From positions 6,758,001-6,822,000 of the forward strand of contig OW051471.1 in assembly GCA_932521025.1 (NCBI GenBank): 64,000 nt of DNA, in the 5' to 3' direction. Source of the stretch: Oscheius onirici (taxonomy: Eukaryota > Nematoda > Chromadorea > Rhabditida > Rhabditidae). Under the pieces are notes generated by a model. It was given only the letters and a program-made list of their open reading frames with translations. It had not been told where the DNA came from and searched no databases. Shown one piece after another: positions 19,229 to 29,963 of this stretch. Each line of letters starts with the position of its first letter. Position 1 is the first letter of the stretch. Made by a program: the position numbers and the translations under genes.

Positions 19229-19605
19229 AGGGACAGTCTCATTATAGCCGTGCAACCGTGCAGGGGAAATAGGCCAACTGCGTGGCGGGACACACTACAA
19301 ATTTAATTTTTGCATTTTTCTCGTTCTACTCATTTTCTATTTCTACCTGTTTCCAATCGATTTCTCGTCAAAAATTATCCCTAAAATGAGTTTTTGGTCT
19401 ATTTCGGTCAATTTTCCACCAATTTTAGCGTCCCACTACTCATTTAGGGGTAATTTTTGACGAGAAATCGATTAGAAACAGGTAGAAATCGAAAAAATGA
19501 GTGTAGAACAAGAAAAACGCAAAAATGAAATTTGCCGTGGGTCCCGCCACGCAGTTGCCTGATTTCCCCTGATCACACGTTCACACACAATGAGACTCCC
19601 TTTAA
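19225..19605. mobile_element. Foldback/MITE-like element flanked by TTAA
   Basis: Two inverted arms of about 170 bp (19225-19393 and 19439-19605) surround a loop of about 45 nt. Matching pieces include TTAAAGGGA at the outer ends, AACTGCGTGGCGGGAC, and ATCGATTTCTCGTCAAAAAT near the loop. The arms are roughly 85-90% alike by eye. Both ends read TTAA, the target site of piggyBac-type elements, although AAAGGGA is not a known piggyBac terminus to me. No transposase is encoded, so it is non-autonomous. Confidence 0.8.
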
Positions 19606-20922
19606 GGCTGTCGTGAAAATGTCTGATTCATAGTTTCGCAGAATGTTGAAATGCTTTTAACGTATCCTCATGAAGACTTCTTGTAGCACGTTCGCCAATT
19701 ATAGTCACCTAGTGATAAAGAAGTTCTGACGCCAGAGAAACGTAATGATCCGGTCACCCAAAACAGTTATTAGCAATCTGCTTGTTTTGACGTGTATCCA
19801 CTATTGAAAAGTCGATTTGGGGATAATTTATGTTTACTACTGCAAAAACTCTTCGAGTCATACAGGGGATGTACAGTTATTATAGTTACACAGAGATCTC
19901 TGGGGACGAAGACTATTTTCATAATCTTATCAAAGAAAGTCGATTAGTCAGTGTAACAGGGACGCGAATTCAAAAGAAAAACTTTACTGTGTGGTGACAA
20001 TACAATCCGCGTGGGATGGCCTGCTTGTTCACAAAGATCCATAGACTCGCGTGTCCGAAGGTCAACACGACTGCTCTTCCCTTAATTACTTCTACTTTTT
20101 CTGTCCGCAGACACATATTAACGGAGATGAGCTTTGGCGTCAGCTCGTAATCTTCTCTCTGTTAAAAAGACGACCACCCACTGGAGAAGGTGTTCTCAGG
20201 ACACCCGAAATGACTTCTACCTTGCTTCTTCGAAGAGTTTTTGTAGTAGATTTTCATCATTTCTCTTATAGTTTCCATTTGCACATTGTCTTTTTAGCAT
20301 AATCAGCATCGTTACTCGTCGGACTCATCTCAACGGGAATCTTTCTCCTCTCGAGCTCAGACGTGTGAGTCAAAGTCTCGCGAGAAGACTCTTCTTGCAT
20401 ATAGTGCAGTTTTACTTACTCTAATGGTTTATCAAATGTTCTCCTTTAATCACCATCAGACAGCCTGAAAATAGCTGTCTCCGACAGCAGTGTGTGGCTT
20501 ATTCATACGCAGCCATTCTCTCTGCTTTGTGGCTCTCACTTGTCCGGATTATTCCTGACGACCGACGTCACCACTTTTCCCGCTCACTAGTAACCTCTCA
20601 CAGCTCGCGAGAAAAAGATATGAGAAACTGGATTCTTGCTCTGAGAACTTTTTGAACAAAGCAATAGTTTTGCTGAGGCCTGCAGTAATTATTTTAAGAA
20701 GACCAAAAACCGAAGCCATTTTCGCACATGTAATCTGATGCTTCGTAGCCTTTCACCCCGGTTCCAAAAACAGCCCATTCTCTAGATTAAAAGATCCATT
20801 TTTCTCATTTTTTGGTATCCCTCTGAAAAAGATCTGTGGTGTCTCCTGACCACGTACCCAATTTCCTTCTGCAGATTGCATCGTATAGGCTGTTGACTAT
20901 TCCTTTTACTTCTGCTGGAATT
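19606..20922. other. Intergenic region before the chemoreceptor
   Basis: About 1.3 kb with no gene that I can support. Short ORFs occur (for example at 20051-20302), but they lack family resemblance. It presumably includes the chemoreceptor promoter; no motif stands out. Confidence 0.4.
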
Positions 20923-22226
20923 ATGGGCGACTTCAATGGATCTGCTGCTCAATGTGAACTGGTTACTCTCTCATCTTCTCGTTTTTATCATTTTCAGTTT
21001 GCTGCTGCTGTGTCTCATCCTCTCTACAGGTCCATGCAAATGGTCCACGTAGTCTGCTCAGCCGTTTCCATTTTCCTTCTTGTCAATGTTCTAGCCATTG
21101 TCAAAAAGAGACTGCCGTTTCACTTCAATATAAAGGTAGTTTTCTTCTGAACTCGGAATAACCTTTCAGATTCTTTTCGTCTCACTCCTATGTGGTTGCA
21201 TGTTTCACAGCTTCTGGATCCTTACATTTACCGTAGTTCTTTCATTTGAAAGCCTAGTGATAGATCTTTTAGACTCACCATTTGATCATTTCTTTCACTT
21301 ACCGAGAACCATGTGCTGTCATCCTCAAAAAGAACATCTACCAATTCTTCAATATTCCACAATGTTGGGCTGTATTGTGGATCGAATTCACAACAGTAAC
21401 AGTCTTTTCTTCCAAACAATTCATTCAGATTCTGATGTTTGTTGAACGTTGCATAGCCACTCTATTCTATCGATGCTACGAGCGTTCTGGCAAGAGACTA
21501 GGCAAGATACTCCTTCTTTTGACGGTATATTGTCATATTTAATACTAATTATATTTAGATGAGCATTCCGATGCTCCTCACTTTCCTTATATTTTACGGA
21601 AAACCAGTAGACGAACCACAGATCTCAAGTCTGTACAGTCCGACTTCCGCAGCTCCGATTGTGACACTATACTTTGTGGGACTTTCTAGTCTCAATTTTA
21701 TATCAGCCATCGCCTCCGTCGGACTCTATTATTACAACAAGAAGAAGGAACATTTGTGAGTCGAGTGACACTGTGTACAGTTGTTACAGAATGGACGAAA
21801 GTCTGACGGCCAAGTACCAGAAGGCAGAGAATGCCGTCTCCTCCAAATTCATAGCCATCGTTATTACGTCGACATTGCTTCTTTTTGGCATCTACGGGAC
21901 AGCTGTCGCTTTCCTCAAGTTAACCATGGACAAGACAAAACTCATCGACGTCTACTATAAAATACACATCATGATGGCCTATGTAAGTCTGCAAATTTCA
22001 AAGGAAAAAACATCTGGTTTAGGATGTTCCAATCTATACGTGTCTTTTGCCCGTGATAGTCCATGTCGGAATCAAACAAATCGAAAAAAGAAGACATAAC
22101 AAGGTGGACAATCTCATACAGGTGGGCGGATTGTACCAAACATTAGATCTGTTGAAGGTTCAAGCAATCGGAGAAGAAGGATGGAACAACTACGCGGAAC
22201 AACTTCGTCAGCAATGGGGACAGTGA
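20923..22226 (+). CDS. Nematode 7TM chemoreceptor, Sra superfamily (Srab-like)
   Basis: Seven exons are readable: 20923-20961, 20998-21135, 21170-21232, 21273-21524, 21559-21755, 21790-21982 and 22023-22226. The protein has seven hydrophobic segments. Motifs resemble the Sra/Srab group: an N-terminal Cys, HPLYRSMQ before TM1, FHFNIK after it, FVERCIATLFYRCYERSGKRLG after TM3, and SLTAKYQKAEN before TM6. Such receptors sit in sensory-neuron cilia and are thought to detect odorants or tastants; the ligand is unknown. The intron 1 candidate is only 36 nt and in frame, so those residues might instead be coding. A poly(A) signal (AATAAA) follows the stop at about 22233. Assignment to Srab rather than Sra or Sre is tentative. 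Confidence 0.75.
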
Positions 22227-22491
22227 TTTCACAATAAAACAATGAGGTCGAGAAATCTTGGAGAACCTGTTATCTCGTCTGTTCACACCTCACTCCCTGT
22301 TCCCACAAAACGTTCTTTTCGACTGGACAAACTTTTCATCTTTCGAGAATCCTCTCCCCATCAAAGACCAACTATTTTGGTAGCCACCTGGCGTTAGTCT
22401 GTCTCCTCCAATTTCCATTTTGTTTGATTGAGTCTGTTTGCCACCGGAAGAGGCTTCTTGAAAACACTTTCCACGATCGTCTCGTTCAGCG

Positions 22492-23100
22492 ATGGCTGCA
22501 GCATTTAACAACATCACTCTGCTCAAGAAGAAGGGCGATTCTTTGGAAAATGTCCAAGGACAAGATGCGCTAAAGGGAAAGATCACTGCTGGTAAAATTC
22601 TTTTTTGTCTTACTTGCCTTCTTCAGTCTATTTCTCAGCTATGTGGTGTCCTTCTTGTCGTCAATTCACCCCCAAACTTATCGTAAGTGGGACTATTTCC
22701 AATACAATATATCTTAGCGCTTTTACGATAAACTGAAGAAGGCTGGATGTAATATCGAGGTCGTTTTGTGCTCTCGAGACAGGACCGAACCAGATCTGGT
22801 CGAGTACTTCAAGGAGCACAATGGCAATTGGCTGGCACTGCCTTACGGAAATAACCACATGCAGTGAGTACTTCTTCGTGTCTTTGACGAGTGGTTATCA
22901 GAGATTTGCTAAAAAAGTACGAAGTAGCAACAATCCCAGCACTCAAGATAGTGAGAGAGGACGGCAAGCTCATTGTTGATAAGGGCCGTCAGGACATTCA
23001 GGTTTGTTATCATTGTTCTGAGTATAAAGCGGTTCAGGAAAAGGGGCAGGATCCTGTTGCCTTGTTCAAAGAATGGGAAAAACTGGCCAACAAAAAGTAG
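22492..23100 (+). CDS. Thioredoxin-fold protein, nucleoredoxin-like
   Basis: Exons are 22492-22591, 22627-22682, 22718-22863, 22902-23001 and 23038-23100, about 154 residues and cytosolic (no signal peptide). It has the nucleoredoxin/tryparedoxin-type active-site context YFSAMWCPSCRQFTP, then a beta strand with VVLCSRDRTEPDLVEYFKEH, and the cis-proline loop ATIPALKIV. Relatives usually have WCPPC; here the second Pro is Ser, but both redox cysteines are present. The likely role is disulphide reduction. It lies 124 nt upstream of the first amino-acid transporter, with an AATAAA at 23145-23150 between them, a spacing compatible with an operon. Confidence 0.88.
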
Positions 23101-23224
23101 ATCTACTTTAGCTTCATGTGTACTGTTCACAATATGTATTTGGCAATAAATGTCTCCGTAGATCAGTAGACGGTCATAAATACATGTTGCGACCTCCTTA
23201 TCGCCATTCAACAAACGATCACAG

Positions 23225-25142
23225 ATGGGTCGAGAGGAGAATCGTCTCGGCTTATTGGAAGCTACCGCTTATATTGTCGGAACTATTGTCGGATCAGGTT
23301 TAACCTTTTTAAAATTGAATAACAGGTTTGTGAAAGGAATCTTTGTCGCGCCGAAGGGAATTCTTTACTATGCTGGTTCAGTTGGTCTTTCACTCATCAT
23401 CTGGGCATTCTCGGCGCTATTGGCAATGCTCACTGCTATTGTAATCGTGTTTATATGAGGAATTACTCTTCAGAATTACGTTGAATTGGGCACGAGTATT
23501 TATCCAGACTCGGGGGCTGAACTGGCGTACATTTCCTTTATGGGATGGACTCCGATTGCCTTTTCGTTTTTGTGGCTTTCTTCTGTGATTGAAAGGTAAG
23601 ATTCGGTGTGATTCAGTACAGTGAGTTACATCCAGTAGCTGTAGTGGATCTGTCCTTTTTCTCACTTTCGGACAGTACACAGTCGAGGCTCTCGACCCAC
23701 TCGTCTGTCTTTCTCCCTCTTCTAAATCCATAGCAACTCGTTTCTTCGGATTCGGACTGTTATGTAAGGTTTCGAATTGAACGAACATACAATCTTATTC
23801 AGTCTTTCTGTCAGTCTCGAATATGTACTCTCTTCGCAAGATATCTGGCAAAATACAAACCATTTCGATGTTTTCAAAGGTCATTACACTTGTCTGGATT
23901 ATTGGTATCGGCTTCTACTTTATTATTTTCCGAGGTAGATTTTATTCCAGAAAATGGTAAAATTTCAGGCTACACATCACACTTCAAACCGAGTTATGCG
24001 TTTTCCAACTCGCATTGGTCGCCGAGTCAAATAGTTCTGGCCATTTATCAAGGAACATGGGCCTATGCAGGCTATACAGCTCTCAACTATGGAGTTGACG
24101 ACATTAAATCTGAGGATTTCAAAAAGTTGGAAGAAATGAGTCACATCTAACAGTCGTTCAGAACCTTTCCACGGGCCGTCATTGGCGGTTTGGCACTGTC
24201 ATCCACAATTTACATTCTTGCCAATATTGCCTACTTCTCAGTGTTGTCTCCTGAGGATATTTTGAACTCAGATGCTGTGGCTACAGTATCTTATTCTCCT
24301 TGCTACCACAAAACATTTTAAGCTATTCATTCAAAAAACTCTTGGCCAGAATGTCGCTTACGTCATGCCTGCTCTGGTCGGTCTTTTGGTAATTGGCTCA
24401 CTGAATTCGGACATTTTTTCTTGGAGTAGGTTAGTTTCTACTGTTTTAATGTAAGCGACTGTAGGTTTATGTTAGCCGGAGCAAGAAAAGGTCTGATGCC
24501 AACTGCTTTTGCTCTGGTTCACCCTGAAAACGACAGTCCGCGAGTGGCAATCGTCTTCCATGTAAGAGACAGTTGACCGTCAAATGGCTTGTAGGCACTG
24601 ATTACTGCCTGTTTTTCCTTTGTTGGAAACATTGAAGCCTTGATCAATTATATGAATATCATCGGAATTTCGTGTAAATGTTTCGCCATCGGGGCATTGG
24701 TTCTTATCAAGTGGGAGAGACGGGATGTTAGTAAAGAAGCCGTCAAAGTTGGACCTTTTCCGATATTTTCTTATTAATTTAGTTTCATATTCTCTGGCCA
24801 ATTCTGAACTTTATCATCCAAGTTTCTCTCCTCTTAATTCCTTTTGTTCAGGAATGGAAGCAGTCTCTTGTTGGTCTCGGTCTTTTTCTGGTTGGATGTG
24901 GTCAGTCACACAATCTATTCTCTCTATCTCATCTTTAGCCTCCTATTTCCTCCTGATTTACCCTGACAACAAGCCACAGTTTTTACATACTATCAATGGT
25001 TCGCTATTTTATATGAAAAACTCTGAATTTTCTAGAAAAGATCACAATTTTTTGTCAACTTCTCTTCTGGACAGTGCTCGATAACCGTCCAGTGAAAGAG
25101 TCACTTCCAGTGAAAGAAGAAGTTCAAATAGAGCGTTTTTGA
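23225..25142 (+). CDS. SLC7/LAT-type amino-acid transporter, tandem copy A
   Basis: A 12-TM amino-acid/polyamine transporter of the plasma membrane, like the light-chain AAT proteins of worms. Conserved pieces include [38 protein letters not shown] (TM1), [20 protein letters not shown] (the family ELG..IP.SGGEY region), [32 protein letters not shown] and [12 protein letters not shown]. About 12 short exons are needed. The first intron must end at an unusual AAAG|GA acceptor, because the nearby AACAG acceptor leads to a stop. The C terminus ends EVQIERF, sharing Glu-Arg-Phe with copies B and C. The start is preceded directly by ATCACAG, a trans-splice-like site. The next gene's ATG is only 79 nt past the stop. 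No heavy-chain partner is encoded nearby. Confidence 0.88.
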
Positions 25143-25221
25143 TTTTAGTCAATCAAAGATCGTAGTAATAAATCCGTCACATGGCCGGCTGTAATTGTTT
25201 AAAACGGCTATCAGTAGAGTA
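25143..25221 (+). promoter_or_regulatory. Operon-like intercistronic gap with poly(A) signal and acceptor site
   Basis: The 79 nt between transporter copies A and B hold an AATAAA (25167-25172) and, 42 nt later, a TATCAG acceptor (ending 25214) just before the ATG. A gap this short leaves little room for a promoter and matches the layout of SL2 trans-spliced operons in Caenorhabditis. Confidence 0.5.
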
Positions 25222-27044
25222 ATGGGCCGTAAACAGTCCAACCGGGTAGGGCTCCTGGAATCAATCGCCTATATTATTGGAAACATAATCGGCACCGGTA
25301 TTTCTTTTCACTTATTCTTAACCATCCTTAGGTATATTTGTTTCACCGAAAGGTATTCTGGAACATGCAGGATCCGTAGGTTTATCACTGATTCTTTGGG
25401 TCGTATGTGCCCTCATCAACATGATCTCTGCAGTTGTATGTGTTTCTTCAATAAGTCTCAAATTGTTTAGAACTTTATTGAATTAGGCAGTAGTATTCCT
25501 GAGTCTGGAGCGGAACTGAGTTATGTGACCTTCGTTGGTTGGCATCCGATCGGCTTCGCTATTCTCTGGTTGAGTGCTGTCATCCAGAGTTCGTGTAGTG
25601 GAGCCATACTTTTCGTCACCTTTGGAAACTATATTATGCAAGCGTTAGAGCCAATTGTTTGTCTCACTCATTCCACACAACAACTGGCTGTCAAGTTTTT
25701 CGGATTCGGTTTGATGTGTAAGTTCAAAATGCGCCTCTGAGTCCTGGTTCAGTTCTTCTAACCGTCTCAAACATGTACTCTCTTCGAAAAATTGCTGGTA
25801 AAATCCAAATCGTCTCAATGTTTGCAAAAGTGGTCACCCTTGTCTGGATCATTGGCATCGGCTTCTACTTTCTTACTTTCAAAGGTTCTAAATGTTTGGC
25901 TCTGATGAGTATCTTGTAGGATACACTTCTCATTTCAAGCCAGACTATGCTTTTTCTGGCTCAGACTGGTCAGCAACAGCCATCGTTTTGGCCATCTACC
26001 AAGGAAATTGGGCGTACAGCGGCTATACAACTATGAACTTTGGAACGGAAGAAGTCGAACAGAACAACTTCTCGAAGTAAGGATCTTGTCTTCGAAAACA
26101 GTCAATCCAAGGACTCTGACAAGGGCAGTGTTTGGCGGATTGGGAATTGTCACAGTGATCTATATTTTGACGAATATTGCCTATTTTACCGTACTCACAC
26201 CGGAGGAGATTTTACAATCCGAAGCCGTTGCCACGGTCTGTTTTTTTTCTGAATCATATAATCTCCCAAAAGCTATTTATCCAGAAAACGATCGGTCAAG
26301 GTGCGGCATATGCGATGCCGGGTCTTATTGGTCTTCTTCTGATCGGAACAATGAACTCCGACGTTTTCGCCTGGAGCAGATTCATGTTGGCCGGAGCAAG
26401 AAAAGGAATGATGCCAACAGCATTTGCTCTAGTTCATCCGGAAAACGACAGTCCACGAGTCTCAGTCCTCGCCCATGTAAGTAAGGTCAGTGTCGATTAT
26501 AGCCACCGTTCAGACGACATTCTGTGTCTGTTTCTCGTTCATGGGGAACGTCGAGACTCTCATCAAGTACATTTCAATAGTTGGGATGATACGCACTTGT
26601 TTCACCGTAACAGCCTTGATTGTCATCAAACTCAAAAAGATTCCTGTAGCCAAAGATGCTGTTAAAGTTGGTGGTCATCTGGGAATTGAAACTCAACCTT
26701 GATTCAGTTCAGTGTCTTTTGGCCGATTCTCAATTTGGCTCTTCAACTGACTTTGATCTCAATTCCGTTTATTCAAGATTGGGAACCGAATGTGATTGGA
26801 ATCGGACTGTTTGTCCTCGCTTCCTGTGCTTACTACGTCTTCGTGTATCCCAAGAGGAAACCTAAGTTTGTGTACATTATAGACGGTTAGTTTCTCTTTG
26901 TTTACCAGTAAAAGTTATTCAGACGCGGTGACAAAGTTTTTCCAAAAACTTCTCTGGACGGTGGTTGACACTGGTCCTGAGTACCAAATAGAAGTAGAAA
27001 AAGAAGCAATCAAGGAGTCCGAAGATTGGATCGAACGATTCTGA
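25222..27044 (+). CDS. SLC7/LAT-type amino-acid transporter, tandem copy B
   Basis: Same architecture and intron-rich structure as copy A, starting [22 protein letters not shown]1 reads GNIIGTG then [18 protein letters not shown], so the usual GSG is GTG. Later landmarks are [93 protein letters not shown] and [18 protein letters not shown]. It ends [13 protein letters not shown] and a short charged tail finishing WIERF. One intron (26079-26113) is only 35 nt and ends in AAG. Substrate is not predictable from sequence; relatives carry neutral or basic amino acids. It is probably transcribed together with copy A. Confidence 0.88.
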
Positions 27045-27538
27045 ATCAAAAAGATTGTTTGATTAGAATGATAAAACATTGGCAGGAGACTAGTCTGAAT
27101 TGTGTTGTTTTGGCGATCGCACTCAGTGTTGCCGGTCTGGTTCGGATTTCCAACCCCTCAGGCTCCGCTTTCTGATACGACCCCCGTTCATTGGAATTTT
27201 CAGATTCTTCTCAGATCTTCGGGGACCTTTTCTCAGACCTTCCCGGAGCCTTTAGTTTACGGTAAACTGTGTGTGAGCTCCCAGCGCCGTCTTCCCGCCA
27301 ATGTTCGAGAATCGTCTCCCATCGGACCCGCCTATAAAGAGACACATGCTGAGTTGACACAGATCAAACGGGTGCGAGCGCAGGACACCGAGAAAATTGT
27401 TCTCATAAAAAAGAGTTTTTAAATTGGTATAAATTGCGAGGAAAGTTCAAGAGGAACAAGCGGAACATCGGTGGAAGCCAATAAAGATTGTACAGAAGCG
27501 GCCATTTCGTTATCAGTCAGTTGTTAGTAGCCACCAGA
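27045..27538 (+). other. Spacer between transporter copies B and C
   Basis: 494 nt with no gene. Two TATAAA stretches (27333-27338 and 27428-27433) and an AATAAA (27480-27485) are present. The TATA-like sites suggest copy C may have its own promoter, whereas the AATAAA just upstream of its start would also suit a long 3' UTR of copy B. The sequence does not decide between them. Confidence 0.4.
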
Positions 27539-29560
27539 ATGGGCCGAAAGGAAGAGAACGTGAGTATTCCCATTACTGTTTTAATTATTTTTCTCAGAGA
27601 CTTGGTCTAATCGGAGCAACCTCGTACATTGTCGGTAGTATAGTTGGATCAGGTATATTTGTTGCTCCGCGAGGTATCCTCGAACACGCCGGCTCTGTAG
27701 GTCTTTCGCTCATAATTTGGGTCGTCTGTGCCATGCTCTCTATGCTAACTGGACTTGTAAGTTCATCTTCTTCTAAAGATGGCTTTAGAATTATGTCGAG
27801 TTGGGAACGAGTATTCCGGAATCTGGAGCTGAATTAGCCTACATTTCATATATGGGCTGGTATCCAATCGCCTTTTCCTTTTTGTGGTTGTCAACGGTTG
27901 TCCAAAGGTTGTAGAACTACCTCTCAGAAATTGCAAAAGGTTCAGCTCGTGCAGTGGAGCAGTTCTTTTTCTGACGTTTGGAGAATATTTGGTCGAAGCG
28001 ATAAAACCTTTGACGACTCTCTGTGATTCCACTCAACAGTTTGCTATCAAACTCTTTGGCTTCGGCTTGCTCTGTAAGTGTTGCATCAGCCCCGATAAGC
28101 TCTGAGAACACTTTCTGTTCCAGTCCTTCTGACAGTCTCCAACATGTACTCTTTGAGACAAATTGCTGGAAAAATACAAATTGTCTCCATGTTCGCCAAA
28201 ATTGCCGCTCTCGCTTGGATTATTGGAATTGGGGCTTACTTCATGATTTTCAAAGGTGGGAAACGATAAAGCAAAAAAAATTCTTGTATAGGTTACACGG
28301 ATCATTTCAAGCCAAGTTATGCTTTTTCTGGTTCGAAGTGGTCTGCCTCCCAGATTGTGCTCGCCATTTACCAGGTAATTAGTTAGAAATCGAAGAGGAA
28401 GAAACCAATTGAGGGAAATTGGGCCTATGGTGGCTTCACAACTTTGAACTACGGAACTGAAGACATCCAAATCAAAAACTTTAAAAAGTTCGAATCTTTC
28501 TTTCCCTTACTCTTTCAGAACACTACCACGCGCAGTTCTTGGCGGTCTGGCCATCTCGTCGCTCATTTATGTCCTAGCCAATGTTGCCTACTTTTCTGTC
28601 CTCACTCCATCCGATATAATGAATTCGGATGCTGTTGCTACAGTCTGTTCTCATGGATCTTTTTCCAGTTATAACTTTCAGCTATTCATCCAAGACACAC
28701 TAGGTCAGAATGCGGCTTATGTGATGCCAGCACTTGTTGGTTTACTTATCATTGGAACTTTAAACTCGGATGTTTTTACCTGGAGCCGGTGAGGAAATTC
28801 ATTTTCTTGGGAAAAATTTGTTCAGATTCATGTTGGCTGGAGCTCGAAAGGGTCTGATGCCGTCAGCTTTCGCGCTAGTTCATCCGGAGAATGATAGTCC
28901 CAGAGTGGCTGTTCTGACTCATACACTTCTCTGTGTCGCGTTCTCCTTCATTGGAGATGTCGACTCTCTGGTCGATTATCTAACAATCGTCGGGATTATG
29001 TGTAAAATTTCGATCGAAAATTAGAACCCCCTCTCTCTAATATATCTATTATGCCTAAGAGAAGTTTTAAGGTACCTGCTTTGCACTTCTCGCCCTAATA
29101 ATTATCAAATGGAAGAAGATCCCGGTAGCCAAAGACGCTGTCAAGGTAGTTGCCAACTAAACCACAAACTTGTTCAGTTCCACATCTTTTGGCCTGTTCT
29201 GAATCTGGCTATTAACATCGCCCTGTTGGTAATTCCTTTCATCCAGGACTGGCTGCAGTCCGTCGTAGGACTAGGTCTCTTTCTTGCAGGATGTGGTAAG
29301 GAGTTTTATGTTCAGAATTCAAACAGTTTCAGCCGCTTACTTTGCATTCGTCTACCCGAAAAACAAGCCACAGTTCTTCTACAATCTTGACAGTATGATA
29401 TTGTGAGAATATCAAAAATAATATGGTTTCAGATAGCATCACATGTGGATTACAAGTTCTTTTCTGGACTGTAGTGGACACCGGTCCGGAGTATCAAATA
29501 GAGTCGCAGAAACAGATGGAACTTGATCTAGAACCAGAAGAAGTTTTCGAACGATTCTGA
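27539..29560 (+). CDS. SLC7/LAT-type amino-acid transporter, tandem copy C
   Basis: This third copy starts MGRKEEN|RLGLIGATSYIVG, with exon 1 of only 21 nt (27539-27559). TM1 has the standard [19 protein letters not shown] without the intron seen in A and B, and the [17 protein letters not shown] segment follows. Later motifs are [55 protein letters not shown] and VIPFIQDWLQSVVGLGLFL. It ends [13 protein letters not shown] and a tail finishing VFERF, nearly the same as copy B, so B and C look like the closer pair at this end. A divergent GTTT-rich repeat begins about 60 nt past the stop. The function is presumed plasma-membrane amino-acid exchange. Confidence 0.88.
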
Positions 29561-29963
29561 TCTACTTCTATTGTTCCTTGATCTCTTAAAAGACGGGTGT
29601 ATGAGAAATCTAAAATATTAAAAAGCGAAAGTGTCTGTGGCTGACTCTGTGGCTTTGTTTGTTTGTTTGTCTGTTTGTCCGTGGCCACGAAATTTTGGTG
29701 TAAATTGCTAAGAGTCGTCATCTCCGTCCAGACGACCCGGGTTCGATTTCTCTCCTCGCCAAATATTTTTGCTAATTTGTTTTCAGTAGGAAATAGAGTC
29801 AGGCTAACCGCTAGAGGATCAGAAGAGATCGGTTGACTGGGGAAGGGATCAAAAGTTAAGAAGAAAACACAAGTAGAAAAGCCGCCTGGTTTTATATTAA
29901 AATATCACGAACAAAAGATAACTGGGACAACCCGTGTTCTTATAAATCTTTCCTGCCTTCAAG
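29561..29963. other. Convergent intergenic region with repeat
   Basis: Lies between transporter copy C (+) and the potassium channel (-). It contains dispersed repeat copy 3 and a GGGTTCGATT stretch near 29739 that resembles a tRNA B box, but no tRNA can be folded around it by eye. No ORF is supported. Confidence 0.45.
29618..29695 (+). repeat. Dispersed repeat copy 3
   Basis: Shares GCGAAAGTGTCTGTGGCTGA, five GTTT/GTCT units and TCCGTGGCCACGA with the copies near 4.8, 6.3 and 34.5 kb, but its 3' end diverges after the GGCCACGA core. Confidence 0.65.

Noticed and set aside
29739-29760. tRNA-like B box (GGTTCGATT) after transporter copy C
   Set aside because: No cloverleaf or matching acceptor stem could be formed by eye, and the other repeat copies lack it.
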